Source: Lactobacillus panisapium (GTDB taxonomy: Bacteria > Bacillota > Bacilli > Lactobacillales > Lactobacillaceae). From it: 64,000 nucleotides of DNA. The stretch lies in assembly GCF_019469265.1 (NCBI RefSeq), contig NZ_CP048268.1, forward strand, positions 458,501 to 522,500, written 5' to 3'. Both the position numbers and the translations under genes were made by a program. Shown piece by piece: positions 1 to 7,090 of this stretch (position 1 is its first letter; every line of letters begins with the position of its first letter). Under the pieces are notes generated by a model, which saw only the letters and a list, made by a program, of their open reading frames with translations, was not told where the DNA came from and did not search any database.

Positions 1-7
1 TTTTCTG

Positions 8-322
8 ATGAGTAGAGAAGTTAAATTTATTGCTGCATGTGGTGCAGGAGTTAATTCGTCCCATCAAATTAAGGATGCGGTCGAAGAAGAAATGAAAAAA
101 AGAGGCTACAACGTTAAAGTTGATGCCTATATGGTGAAGGATGTCAACGAAGACTTGCTTTCAAATTATGATGGCTATTTGACAATTGCCAAAACCGATC
201 TTTCATTTAAGCCAAAAGTGCCGCTTATTGAAGCAGGTGCAATTTTGTACCGAATTCCTGCGATGGCTAAGCCAGTCTATGATGAAGTCGAAAAAGTTGT
301 AAAGGACGTTAACGCTAAGTAA
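8..322 (+). CDS. gatB: PTS galactitol-class IIB component
   Basis: 104-residue cytosolic phosphocarrier that takes phosphate from IIA and passes it to sugar on the IIC permease. The N-terminal loop AACGAGVNSS around Cys11 is the IIB-Gat phosphocysteine motif, and the length is normal for the family. It is followed 23 bp later by the matching IIC, so the two are one operon. The IIA and any dehydrogenase would lie upstream of the window. Substrate is uncertain: galactitol by class, but the nearby agaS and lacD suggest something entering tagatose-6-phosphate metabolism. Confidence 0.9.
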   Translation: MSREVKFIAACGAGVNSSHQIKDAVEEEMKKRGYNVKVDAYMVKDVNEDLLSNYDGYLTIAKTDLSFKPKVPLIEAGAILYRIPAMAKPVYDEVEKVVKDVNAK

Positions 323-345
323 CTCTTTTTTGAAAGGAGAAAAAA

Positions 346-1767
346 ATGAATGGGATAATTAATTTCGCTAATTCTCTTTTTAAACCCCTAATTGACATGG
401 GGGCGGCAACAATCATGCTAATCGTTTTAACACTGATTGCAGTGCTCTTTCGGGTAAAGTTTACTAAAGCGCTTGAAGGTGGTCTAAAGTTAGCGATTGC
501 GATTACTGCAATTGGCAATATTATGAATATGCTGACGACGGCTTTTCAAAAGCCAATGCTGCAATTCGTCAAGCATACGGGAATTCACATGGATATGCAG
601 GATATGGGCTGGGCACCGTTAGCCACAATTACTTGGGGCTCGCCTTATACACTGTTTTACCTATTAGTTTTAATTATTTTAAATGTTGTTTTATTGCTCT
701 TGAATAAAACTAATACTTTGGATGTTGATATTTTTGATGTCTGGCACCTAGCCTTTGTTGGTTTATTTTGTGTCTATGTCGGTGCGCCGCTTTGGCTATC
801 AACTATTCTAGTTTTATTTATTGGTACGATGAAAATCATCAATTCAGATTTAATGAAGCCAACCTTTAACGATCTCTTGGATGCGCCTGAAGGCAACCCG
901 ATGACGACTACGCACATGAACTACATGATGAACCCGATCATTATGCTCTTTGATAAGTTTTTTGATAAATGCCTCCCTTGGCTTGATAAATTTGACTTTG
1001 ACTCAACTAAGTTAAATGAAAAAATCGGCTTTTGGGGTAGTCGATTTGCAATCGGTGTCTACTTAGGTATCTTTGTTTCTCTGCTTGCCGGCAACAATTT
1101 TGCGACCGAACAAGGTTGGAAAGATATGTTCACGCTATCATTTATTGGCGGCTCTTGTATTGAACTGTTCTCAGTTATTGGTTCTTGGTTTATTGCATCA
1201 GTTGAGCCCCTATCACAGGGAATTGCCGATTTTGCTACCAAGAAGTTTTCTGGTCGGACCTTTAATATTGGCCTTGACTGGCCATTTTTAGCAGGACGTT
1301 CAGAGATTTGGGCAGCAGCTAACGTCTTAGCTCCAATTATGATGCTTGAAGCAATGGTCTTACCGGGCAATCGGTTAATGCCACTTGGCGGTATCATTGC
1401 AATGGGTGTTACCCCAGCTTTGCTAGTAGTTACTAGAGGAAAAATTATTCGAATGATTATTATCGGAACAATTGAATTACCAATTTTCCTTTGGGCAGGA
1501 ACAATGGTTGGTCCATTTGTTACTAACATGGCGCACTCTGTTGGTGCAGCCATTCCGGCTCATACTCTAGTTTCAGATACCACGATGGAAGGCCCAGTAG
1601 AAAAATTCTTAGCTTATCTTGTCGGTAATGCTTGGAAACAACAGGGGATGTTCATCGTTTATGCCTTAATTGCTTTAGCCGTTTATCTGCTCTTATTCAT
1701 CTGGTACGCTAAGCAAATGAAGAAGAGAAATGCGGAATATGCCGCAGCAGCTAAGAAATTAGGTTAA
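346..1767 (+). CDS. gatC: PTS galactitol-class IIC permease
   Basis: 473-residue polytopic membrane protein of the EIIC-Gat family, which forms the sugar channel and substrate site of the galactitol-type PTS. It is hydrophobic almost throughout, with a soluble stretch near residues 165-230 containing the family-like run GNPMTTTHMNYMMNP. A good ribosome-binding site (aaaggaga) precedes ATG 346. It follows gatB and precedes a small membrane protein in the same direction before a strong terminator. A GatC-class assignment is firm; the actual sugar is not shown by the sequence. Confidence 0.9.
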   Translation: MNGIINFANSLFKPLIDMGAATIMLIVLTLIAVLFRVKFTKALEGGLKLAIAITAIGNIMNMLTTAFQKPMLQFVKHTGIHMDMQDMGWAPLATITWGSPYTLFYLLVLIILNVVLLLLNKTNTLDVDIFDVWHLAFVGLFCVYVGAPLWLSTILVLFIGTMKIINSDLMKPTFNDLLDAPEGNPMTTTHMNYMMNPIIMLFDKFFDKCLPWLDKFDFDSTKLNEKIGFWGSRFAIGVYLGIFVSLLAGNNFATEQGWKDMFTLSFIGGSCIELFSVIGSWFIASVEPLSQGIADFATKKFSGRTFNIGLDWPFLAGRSEIWAAANVLAPIMMLEAMVLPGNRLMPLGGIIAMGVTPALLVVTRGKIIRMIIIGTIELPIFLWAGTMVGPFVTNMAHSVGAAIPAHTLVSDTTMEGPVEKFLAYLVGNAWKQQGMFIVYALIALAVYLLLFIWYAKQMKKRNAEYAAAAKKLG

Positions 1768-1798
1768 ATAATAGTCATTTTTGCTCAAGGTGATTAAA

Positions 1799-2035
1799 TT
1801 GAAAAAAGTAAAGGTGTCAGCAAAAGAACAGGCACGAAGAAACGGCATTTTATTATGGACAGTATTCGTTATTGTGATAAATTTTTTACAGCTGATTTGC
1901 AAAAACTGGTTAACTACGATAGTGGCCATGGTTGGCACAATTTATGCACTCTACCGAATCGTCGTTTATGATAATCCCCGAAATCGCCTTAGCCAAAAAT
2001 ATTATAATTGGCAAGGTAAAAAACTAAAGAAATAA
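1799..2035 (+). CDS. Small membrane protein after galactitol PTS, unknown function
   Basis: About 78 residues if translation starts at TTG 1799, which has AAGGTGAT correctly spaced upstream. In-frame TTG 1781 and GTG 1790 are alternatives with poorer sites. A basic N-terminus (KKVKVSAKEQARRN) is followed by two closely spaced hydrophobic segments (about residues 18-36 and 41-57) and a basic tail ending GKKLKK. That predicts a two-helix membrane hairpin with both ends inside. It lies 31 bp behind gatC and just before the terminator, so it is probably co-transcribed with the permease. I do not recognise the family. Confidence 0.6.
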   Translation: MKKVKVSAKEQARRNGILLWTVFVIVINFLQLICKNWLTTIVAMVGTIYALYRIVVYDNPRNRLSQKYYNWQGKKLKK

Positions 2036-2037
2036 TT

Positions 2038-2076
2038 TAATACCGTTAGGGAAAGTTTTCTCTAACGGTATTTTTG
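2038..2076 (+). terminator. Intrinsic terminator of galactitol PTS operon
   Basis: The hairpin pairs TACCGTTAGRGA with its complement TCTCTAACGGTA around a short loop and is followed by a T-run at 2071. It closes the gatBC/small-protein unit. Confidence 0.85.
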
Positions 2077-2145
2077 CTTCAAAACGGGAAGGTAAAGTGC
2101 TCGACTTAAGGAGAAAAATATTTTTGAAAAGGTTTACAAATCCAA

Positions 2146-2174
2146 TTGTATTTAACCGCTTTCTTTGCTACACT
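2146..2174 (+). promoter_or_regulatory. Promoter of gntR-agaS
   Basis: TTGTAT (2146-2151), 17-bp spacer, TACACT (2169-2174), with an extended -10 TG at 2166-2167. The inverted pair TACAA/TTGTA (2135-2151) overlaps the -35 region. Confidence 0.6.
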
Positions 2175-2177
2175 CGA

Positions 2178-2193
2178 AGTGGTATCAACCAGT
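2178..2193 (+). promoter_or_regulatory. dre-like operator for a NagR/AgaR-type GntR repressor
   Basis: AGTGGTATCAACCAGT differs little from the dre palindrome recognised by NagR/DasR-type HutC-subfamily regulators (AGTGGTCTAGACCACT as I recall it). It sits at the expected transcription start, between the promoter and the regulator's own start codon, as expected of an autoregulatory operator. Confidence 0.6.
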
Positions 2194-2212
2194 TAAAAAG
2201 GAGGGGATGTCA

Positions 2213-2932
2213 ATGCAAAAACCACTTTATCAGCGGGTTATTCTCGACTTAGAAAAGCTAATCAAAAAGATGAAACCCAATGAAAAGTTACCAAGCGAAC
2301 GGCAACTATTGGTTAAATATGGTGTCAGTCGCAATACTATTAGGTTAGCATTACAAAACTTAGAAGAGCGAGGGCTAATTTACCGACTTCATGGTAAAGG
2401 AACATTTGTCTCGAGCATTTATTTGGATCGACCAAATATTGGTGGAATTTACTCTTTTTCTGAAGAAGTAATGCGGGAAGGCCAAAAGGCAACTACGCAA
2501 AATCAAAGCTTGGAACTAGTAACGCCGACAAGAAAGATTGCCGAGCAACTTAACCTAGCTGAAAATGAGCAAGCCTATAAATTGGTCCGTTTGCGTCTTG
2601 CCAATAATGAGCCGCGAATGTTTAGTACAACTTATTTGCCAGAAAAATTGTTTCCTAAGTTAAAAATTTCCGATCTGAAGAACAAGACATTATACGGGGT
2701 ACTTAAAGAAAAATATAATCAATTATCCGTGATCGCGTTTGAAGATGTGCAAGCGGTCAGCCTAAGTAAACCCGAAAGTGAATATTTAGCGGAAAAAGAA
2801 GGTTCACCTAGTCTGAAAATTTACCGCAAAACAATTAATGATAAAAATATTCCGATTGAGTTTACTATTTCTTTAGCACGTGGTGATAAGTTTATTTATC
2901 GGTCAAGACAATATAACGATTTAGCAAAATAA
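2213..2932 (+). CDS. GntR/HutC-family regulator, probable amino-sugar repressor
   Basis: 240 residues from ATG 2213, chosen because AAAAGGAGGG ends 8 bp upstream; the in-frame TTG 2165 and ATG 2207 are poorly placed. Residues 1-70 form a GntR winged helix (KLPSERQLLVKYGVSRNTIR), and the rest is a UTRA effector domain. The domain pairing places it in the HutC subfamily, whose members bind phosphorylated sugars. It precedes agaS by 9 bp, and a dre-like palindrome overlaps its own start region. A role as repressor of galactosamine genes is inferred from this context. Confidence 0.85.
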   Translation: MQKPLYQRVILDLEKLIKKMKPNEKLPSERQLLVKYGVSRNTIRLALQNLEERGLIYRLHGKGTFVSSIYLDRPNIGGIYSFSEEVMREGQKATTQNQSLELVTPTRKIAEQLNLAENEQAYKLVRLRLANNEPRMFSTTYLPEKLFPKLKISDLKNKTLYGVLKEKYNQLSVIAFEDVQAVSLSKPESEYLAEKEGSPSLKIYRKTINDKNIPIEFTISLARGDKFIYRSRQYNDLAK

Positions 2933-2941
2933 GGAGAAAAA

Positions 2942-4105
2942 ATGTTTACGAAAACAGATGCAGAACTTGAAAAAATAGGTGCTAAGATTACTACCCGTGA
3001 GATTCAGCAACAGCCTGAATTATGGCAACAAACCTGGTCGATTTACCAAGATAATAAAGCCAAAATTGAGGAATTTCTCGCCAAGGTTAACAGTGAGTGT
3101 GGCAAGGTACGGGTGATTTTCACTGGTGCAGGAACCAGTGCGTACGTTGGCAACACCATCATGCCGTATTTACAAAAGCATGGTGATCGCAGCAAATATG
3201 ACTTTACAGCAATTGACACTACTAAAATTGTCTCCACCCCCGAAGATTACCTTGAGCCGGAAACGCCGACCATTTTAGTTTCCTTTGCCCGTAGTGGCAA
3301 TTCGCCAGAGTCGGTTGCGACAGTTGAATTAGCCAAAAAGCTGGTAAAAAATTTATACCAAATTGCTATTACTTGTGCGCCTGAAGGTCATTTAGCCCAA
3401 GACTTACAAGGCGATGCAACGGGGCTAGTTTTATTAATGCCGGAAAAATCGCTTGACCAAGGCTTTGCAATGACGGGATCATTTTCATGTATGACCTTAG
3501 CAGCATTATTAGTCTTTGATACTCTTGGTGACCAAGAAAAAGAACAGATTATTAAGCAAATTGCGACAATGGGCAAGAGCGTGATTGCCAGAGAAGACGA
3601 GATTGCAGCGCTTGTCAAAACAGATTTTGACAGAATTACTTATATTGGCAGTGGCTGCTTAGGTGGACTTGCTGAAGAAACGCGGTTAAAGATTTTAGAA
3701 TTAACTGCGGGTGAAGTGGCAGCATTATTTGACACGTCGATGGGCTTACGTCACGGTCCTAAGTCGTTTTTGGATAAAAAGACGATTGTTTTCGACTTTG
3801 TTTCCAACAATTCGTACACCAGACAATATGATTTGGATATTCTCAATGAAATTAGGGATGATCAAATCGTGCCGCTGGTAATGGCAGTTGGGCAAGAAAA
3901 AGCGGGGCAAGATTTTGCTGGTCAAACATTTACTTTTGCGGAAAAGAAACTTTTGCCAGATGTTTATTTAGCTCTGCCAGATGTCATGTTTGGTCAGACC
4001 ATTGCATTATTAACTTCAATTAAAGTAAATAACAAACCAGATACGCCATCGCCAACCGGAACCGTTAACCGGGTCGTTAAAGGTGTCACTATTCACAAGT
4101 TTTAG
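2942..4105 (+). CDS. agaS: AgaS-type SIS-domain galactosamine-6-phosphate deaminase/isomerase
   Basis: 387-residue cytosolic protein with two SIS sugar-phosphate binding folds. The N-terminal TTREIQQQPELW, the phosphate-binding loop FTGAGTSAYVG, and the second-domain signatures SFARSGNSPES and GLRHGPKSF match AgaS. AgaS proteins convert galactosamine-6-phosphate to tagatose-6-phosphate and ammonia. The length is typical. It is 9 bp behind the GntR gene, so they form one operon. Its product would need a tagatose-6-phosphate kinase and LacD (13,023), which are nearby. A start at ATG 2942 follows AAGGAG. Confidence 0.9.
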   Translation: MFTKTDAELEKIGAKITTREIQQQPELWQQTWSIYQDNKAKIEEFLAKVNSECGKVRVIFTGAGTSAYVGNTIMPYLQKHGDRSKYDFTAIDTTKIVSTPEDYLEPETPTILVSFARSGNSPESVATVELAKKLVKNLYQIAITCAPEGHLAQDLQGDATGLVLLMPEKSLDQGFAMTGSFSCMTLAALLVFDTLGDQEKEQIIKQIATMGKSVIAREDEIAALVKTDFDRITYIGSGCLGGLAEETRLKILELTAGEVAALFDTSMGLRHGPKSFLDKKTIVFDFVSNNSYTRQYDLDILNEIRDDQIVPLVMAVGQEKAGQDFAGQTFTFAEKKLLPDVYLALPDVMFGQTIALLTSIKVNNKPDTPSPTGTVNRVVKGVTIHKF

Positions 4106-4182
4106 TGTAATTACTTTGTTTATATAAAAAAAGATTTTATAACATAACGATAAAATTATTGTCAATAATTAAAAAGTGCATG

Positions 4183-4211
4183 TTGACAAAAATTGGTTGG
4201 TACCTTACTAT
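4183..4211 (+). promoter_or_regulatory. Strong promoter of mannose-class PTS operon 1
   Basis: TTGACA (4183-4188), exactly 17 bp, TACTAT (4206-4211). The spacer contains ATTGGTTGGTACC, a possible half-site of a dre-like operator. Confidence 0.8.
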
Positions 4212-4218
4212 GTAATTG

Positions 4219-4232
4219 TGAAAGCGTTTTAA
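4219..4232 (+). promoter_or_regulatory. cre site of PTS operon 1
   Basis: TGAAAGCGTTTTAA fits the catabolite-responsive element pattern and covers the expected transcription start. Repression by CcpA (encoded at 56,388) is therefore likely. Confidence 0.75.
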
Positions 4233-4271
4233 ATAATATTTAGATTTCCTTAAAGATATGGAGGAAGACAT

Positions 4272-4760
4272 ATGAATATTGTGGGTGCAAGAGTTGATGA
4301 ACGCTTGGTTCATGGTCAAGTTGCTAATCTTTGGACACCAAAGCTGCAAGTAGAACGAATTATCGTTTTAGATGAAAAAGCAGCTAAGGATGATATCCAA
4401 AAAAGTGGCCTTAGAATGGCAACGCCAATGACGACGAGACTAAGTGTTCTACCAACAAAAATTGCTGCTGATCATTTATTAAAAAATCGTTATGGTAAGC
4501 AGAGACTATTTTTAGTTTCGAAAGAGCCAGACAACTTTTTACAACTGCTTAATGCTGGAGTTAAATTCGACTCGCTTAATCTAGGCAATATGTCGCGCAA
4601 AGAAAATACGACAGAACTGACTAAGCAAGTAAATGTTACGCCGGACGATGTTAAGATTTTTAACCAAATTGCTGATCAGGGTGTCGAGATCATCGCACAG
4701 GTAAATCCAAGTGTTGATGCAACGAATGTCATGAAACTGATTGGCGAAAAGATGAAGTAG
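4272..4760 (+). CDS. agaV: PTS mannose-class IIB, probable GalNAc/galactosamine specific
   Basis: 162-residue cytosolic phosphocarrier of the mannose/fructose/sorbose (PTS_IIB) family. The phosphohistidine motif RLVHGQV places the active His at residue 14. It transfers phosphate from the IIA at 6557 to sugar bound by IIC-IID. It is the first gene of a IIB-IIC-IID-IIA operon with its own promoter, cre and GGAGG site. Assignment to the AgaV subgroup rests on the neighbouring agaS, lacD and GH31 genes, not on a substrate-specific residue. Confidence 0.85.
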   Translation: MNIVGARVDERLVHGQVANLWTPKLQVERIIVLDEKAAKDDIQKSGLRMATPMTTRLSVLPTKIAADHLLKNRYGKQRLFLVSKEPDNFLQLLNAGVKFDSLNLGNMSRKENTTELTKQVNVTPDDVKIFNQIADQGVEIIAQVNPSVDATNVMKLIGEKMK

Positions 4761-4770
4761 GAGGAAGAAA

Positions 4771-5697
4771 ATGATAGCTTGGTGGCAAATATTACTGCTT
4801 ACTTTGTATGCAGGCTTAGAAATTCTTGATGAATTGCAAATCTATTCGTCTTTAAATACTCCTGTCGGTGCTGGCTTAATTGCTGGTCTGATTATGGGTG
4901 ATTTACCTACTGGATTATTTATCGGTGCTTCAATGCAGTTAATGGTTTTAGGTGTTGGTACTTTTGGTGGTGCTTCAAGAATTGATGCAACTACTGGTAC
5001 AGTTCTTGCAACTGCCTTTTCAACAACTGTTAAGGGCATGACTCCTCAGGCAGCTATTTCTTCTATTGCTGTTCCTGTAGCAGCAATCATGGTAGAGCTC
5101 GACGTATTAGCAAGATTTGCTAATACTTACTTCTCTCACAGAATTGATCACTTAATTGATCAAGATAAGATTAACTATAAGGCCGTTGAAAGAAATGTTC
5201 TTTATGGTGCAATTCCGTGGTCATTATCTCGTGCGATTCCCGTCTTTATTGCCTTAGCCTTTGGTCAAGGATTAGTTCAAACCATTGCCAATGCTTTAAA
5301 TGGGGAATTCTTATGGCTAGGTCAAGGCTTAACCGTCGCAGGTGCTGCGCTTCCAGCGGTTGGTTTTGCGATTTTACTTCGCTACTTACCAGTTAAGAAA
5401 CATGTTGCTTACTTAATTCTTGGCTTTACCATTACCACTTTGTTCTCAGTCCTATTCACTGGTCTGCAGACTTTGGGTACTGGTCTAGCTGCTGTTAATA
5501 AAGGCTTTACTTCCATCTTCAATGGTTTACCAATGTTAGCAATTGCAATGTTGGGCTTAGCTTTTGCAATCTTACATTACAAGAACATTTCGATTAGCAG
5601 ACCTGCACCAACAAAGAGCGCTGAAAGTGCAAGCAATGAAGAAGCAAGTTCAAGTGTTAATAATGATGAAGGAGAGATCACTGATGACGAACTCTAA
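4771..5697 (+). CDS. agaW: PTS mannose-class IIC permease
   Basis: 308-residue polytopic membrane protein of the EIIC sorbose-specific type, which pairs with IID to form the translocation channel. Hydrophobic segments run over residues about 5-270, and the early glycine-rich run LIAGLIMGDLPTGLFIGASMQ is typical. The protein is longer than most family members because of a hydrophilic Ser/Glu/Asn/Asp tail of about 35 residues (SKSAESAS...ITDDEL). The last 14 bp overlap the IID start, which points to translational coupling. Confidence 0.88.
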   Translation: MIAWWQILLLTLYAGLEILDELQIYSSLNTPVGAGLIAGLIMGDLPTGLFIGASMQLMVLGVGTFGGASRIDATTGTVLATAFSTTVKGMTPQAAISSIAVPVAAIMVELDVLARFANTYFSHRIDHLIDQDKINYKAVERNVLYGAIPWSLSRAIPVFIALAFGQGLVQTIANALNGEFLWLGQGLTVAGAALPAVGFAILLRYLPVKKHVAYLILGFTITTLFSVLFTGLQTLGTGLAAVNKGFTSIFNGLPMLAIAMLGLAFAILHYKNISISRPAPTKSAESASNEEASSSVNNDEGEITDDEL

Positions 5698-6502
5698 ACC
5701 TAAATATAAATTAACTGATGCGGACTTTAAACAGATTAACCGGAGATCATTATTCGGTTTCCAGTTAGGCTGGAACTATGAACGAATGCAGAATAGTGGC
5801 TATCTGTACACGATTTTGCCGCAATTGAGAAAAATCTATGGCGATGATACTCCAGAATTGAAAGAAATGATGAAAACTCATATGCAGTTCTTCAACACTT
5901 CTAACTTCTTCAATACCATTATTACTGGTATCGACCTTGCGGTTGAGGAAAATGAGGGAATTGCTGGCAAAGATACTGTTGAAAGTATGAAAGTCGGCTT
6001 GATGGGTTCATTTGCCGCCATCGGTGACTCAATCTTTGCTTCATTAATTCCAACAATTTTCGGTGCTTTAGCTGCATCAATGGCTCATGAAGGTAATCCA
6101 ATTGGTGTGATTATCTGGGTCGCAGCCTGCTTGTTAATCTGTGTTTTCCGTTGGAAACAATTACATTTTGCCTATGATAAAGGTGTTTCATTGGTAACTG
6201 ATATGCGGGATCGGTTAAACGCATTAACTGATTCGGCTACGGTCATGGGTGTCTTCATGGTTGGTGCATTAGTAGCAACTATGGTTAACATTAAATTTGC
6301 CTGGACACCACAAATCGGCAAGGTTTCAATGAACATTCAAAATAACCTTGATATGATTATTCCAAAACTGCTCCCAGCTGCAGTAGTTGGTTTTGTCTAC
6401 TGGTTATTAGGCAAGAAAGGTATGACCTCAACTAAGGCAATTTTAATTGTTTTAGTTCTGTGCATTATCTTAGGCGGTACCGGAATTATTGCTAAAGTCT
6501 AG
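5684..6502 (+). CDS. agaE: PTS mannose-class IID component
   Basis: 272 residues from ATG 5684, which follows AAGGAGA by 8 bp inside the 3' end of the IIC gene; further upstream in-frame starts would lie wholly inside IIC. The hallmark FQLGWNYERMQNSGYLYT and the loop SLMGSFAAIGDS (here VGLMGSFAAIGDS) identify the EIID-AGA/mannose family. Amphipathic N-terminal part, then membrane segments near residues 120-160, 185-205 and 225-270. It works with IIC as a heteromeric permease. Confidence 0.88.
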   Translation: MTNSKPKYKLTDADFKQINRRSLFGFQLGWNYERMQNSGYLYTILPQLRKIYGDDTPELKEMMKTHMQFFNTSNFFNTIITGIDLAVEENEGIAGKDTVESMKVGLMGSFAAIGDSIFASLIPTIFGALAASMAHEGNPIGVIIWVAACLLICVFRWKQLHFAYDKGVSLVTDMRDRLNALTDSATVMGVFMVGALVATMVNIKFAWTPQIGKVSMNIQNNLDMIIPKLLPAAVVGFVYWLLGKKGMTSTKAILIVLVLCIILGGTGIIAKV

Positions 6503-6556
6503 CAAGCTGCTTTAACACAGTAATGTCATAAAATGATAGTAAGAGAAAGAATTCAT

Positions 6557-6958
6557 ATGGCTGAAAAAGAATTAATACTAATTAGTCACGGAAAAATGGC
6601 AGAGGGCGTAAAAGCCAGTGCCGAATTAATAATGGGCGAACAAGAACATGTCCATACAGTTTGCCTACTTCCATCCGAAGGACCAGAGGATTTCAAGCAG
6701 AAATTTGAGAATGAAATAGCAGGAATGGATGTTGCTGATATTACCGTTTTCGCTGATTTGATGGGTGGAACTCCTGCAAATGTTGTTAGTAGAATGATTA
6801 TGGGTGGACAAAAGATTCATTTGATTTCAGGAATGAATCTTCCACTTGTAATTGAATGGTTAAATAGTCAAATGAACGGGGTAGAATCTGACTATATCAC
6901 TGCCGGGAAGGCAGGAATGGTCGATGTTACCGAAATGTTGGCTAAAATGAATAAATAA
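6557..6958 (+). CDS. agaF: PTS mannose-class IIA component
   Basis: 133 residues from ATG 6557; the upstream in-frame ATG 6533 lacks a ribosome-binding site. The IIA-Man motif LILISHGKMAEG places the phosphohistidine at residue 11, and the second family signature FADLMGGTPANV is present. It receives phosphate from HPr and passes it to the IIB at 4272. It is the last gene of operon 1, 54 bp after IID, followed by a strong terminator. IIA in last position separates this operon from the two IIA-first operons further on. Confidence 0.85.
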   Translation: MAEKELILISHGKMAEGVKASAELIMGEQEHVHTVCLLPSEGPEDFKQKFENEIAGMDVADITVFADLMGGTPANVVSRMIMGGQKIHLISGMNLPLVIEWLNSQMNGVESDYITAGKAGMVDVTEMLAKMNK

Positions 6959-6969
6959 AATTACCAAAG

Positions 6970-7013
6970 TAAAAAAGCCTAATTCGGTGGATCATCGGAG
7001 TTAGGCTTTTTAC
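6970..7013 (+). terminator. Intrinsic terminator of PTS operon 1
   Basis: AAAAAGCCTAA pairs with TTAGGCTTTTT across a loop of about 18 bases. Confidence 0.85.
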
Positions 7014-7046
7014 TATTCGATTATTAAACTATGTATGATTAACTAA

Positions 7047-7090
7047 ATAAAATAGGATTAGCCTAGGGGGCCAATCCTATTTTTTATTTT
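7047..7090 (-). terminator. Terminator of the glycoside-hydrolase-like gene
   Basis: The stem AAATAGGATT/AATCCTATTT has an inner GCC/GGC pair and A/T flanks on both sides, so it can stop transcription both ways. It overlaps the last codons of the minus-strand gene at 7084. Confidence 0.75.

Noticed and set aside
1059-1553. 164-residue minus-strand frame within gatC
   Set aside because: Shadow of the galactitol IIC gene; no ribosome-binding site and composition of a reverse-frame translation.
1932-1948. TTGGCAC...ATGC resembling a sigma-54 promoter
   Set aside because: It lies inside the small membrane-protein gene, has ATGC instead of TTGC, and no suitable gene follows before a terminator.
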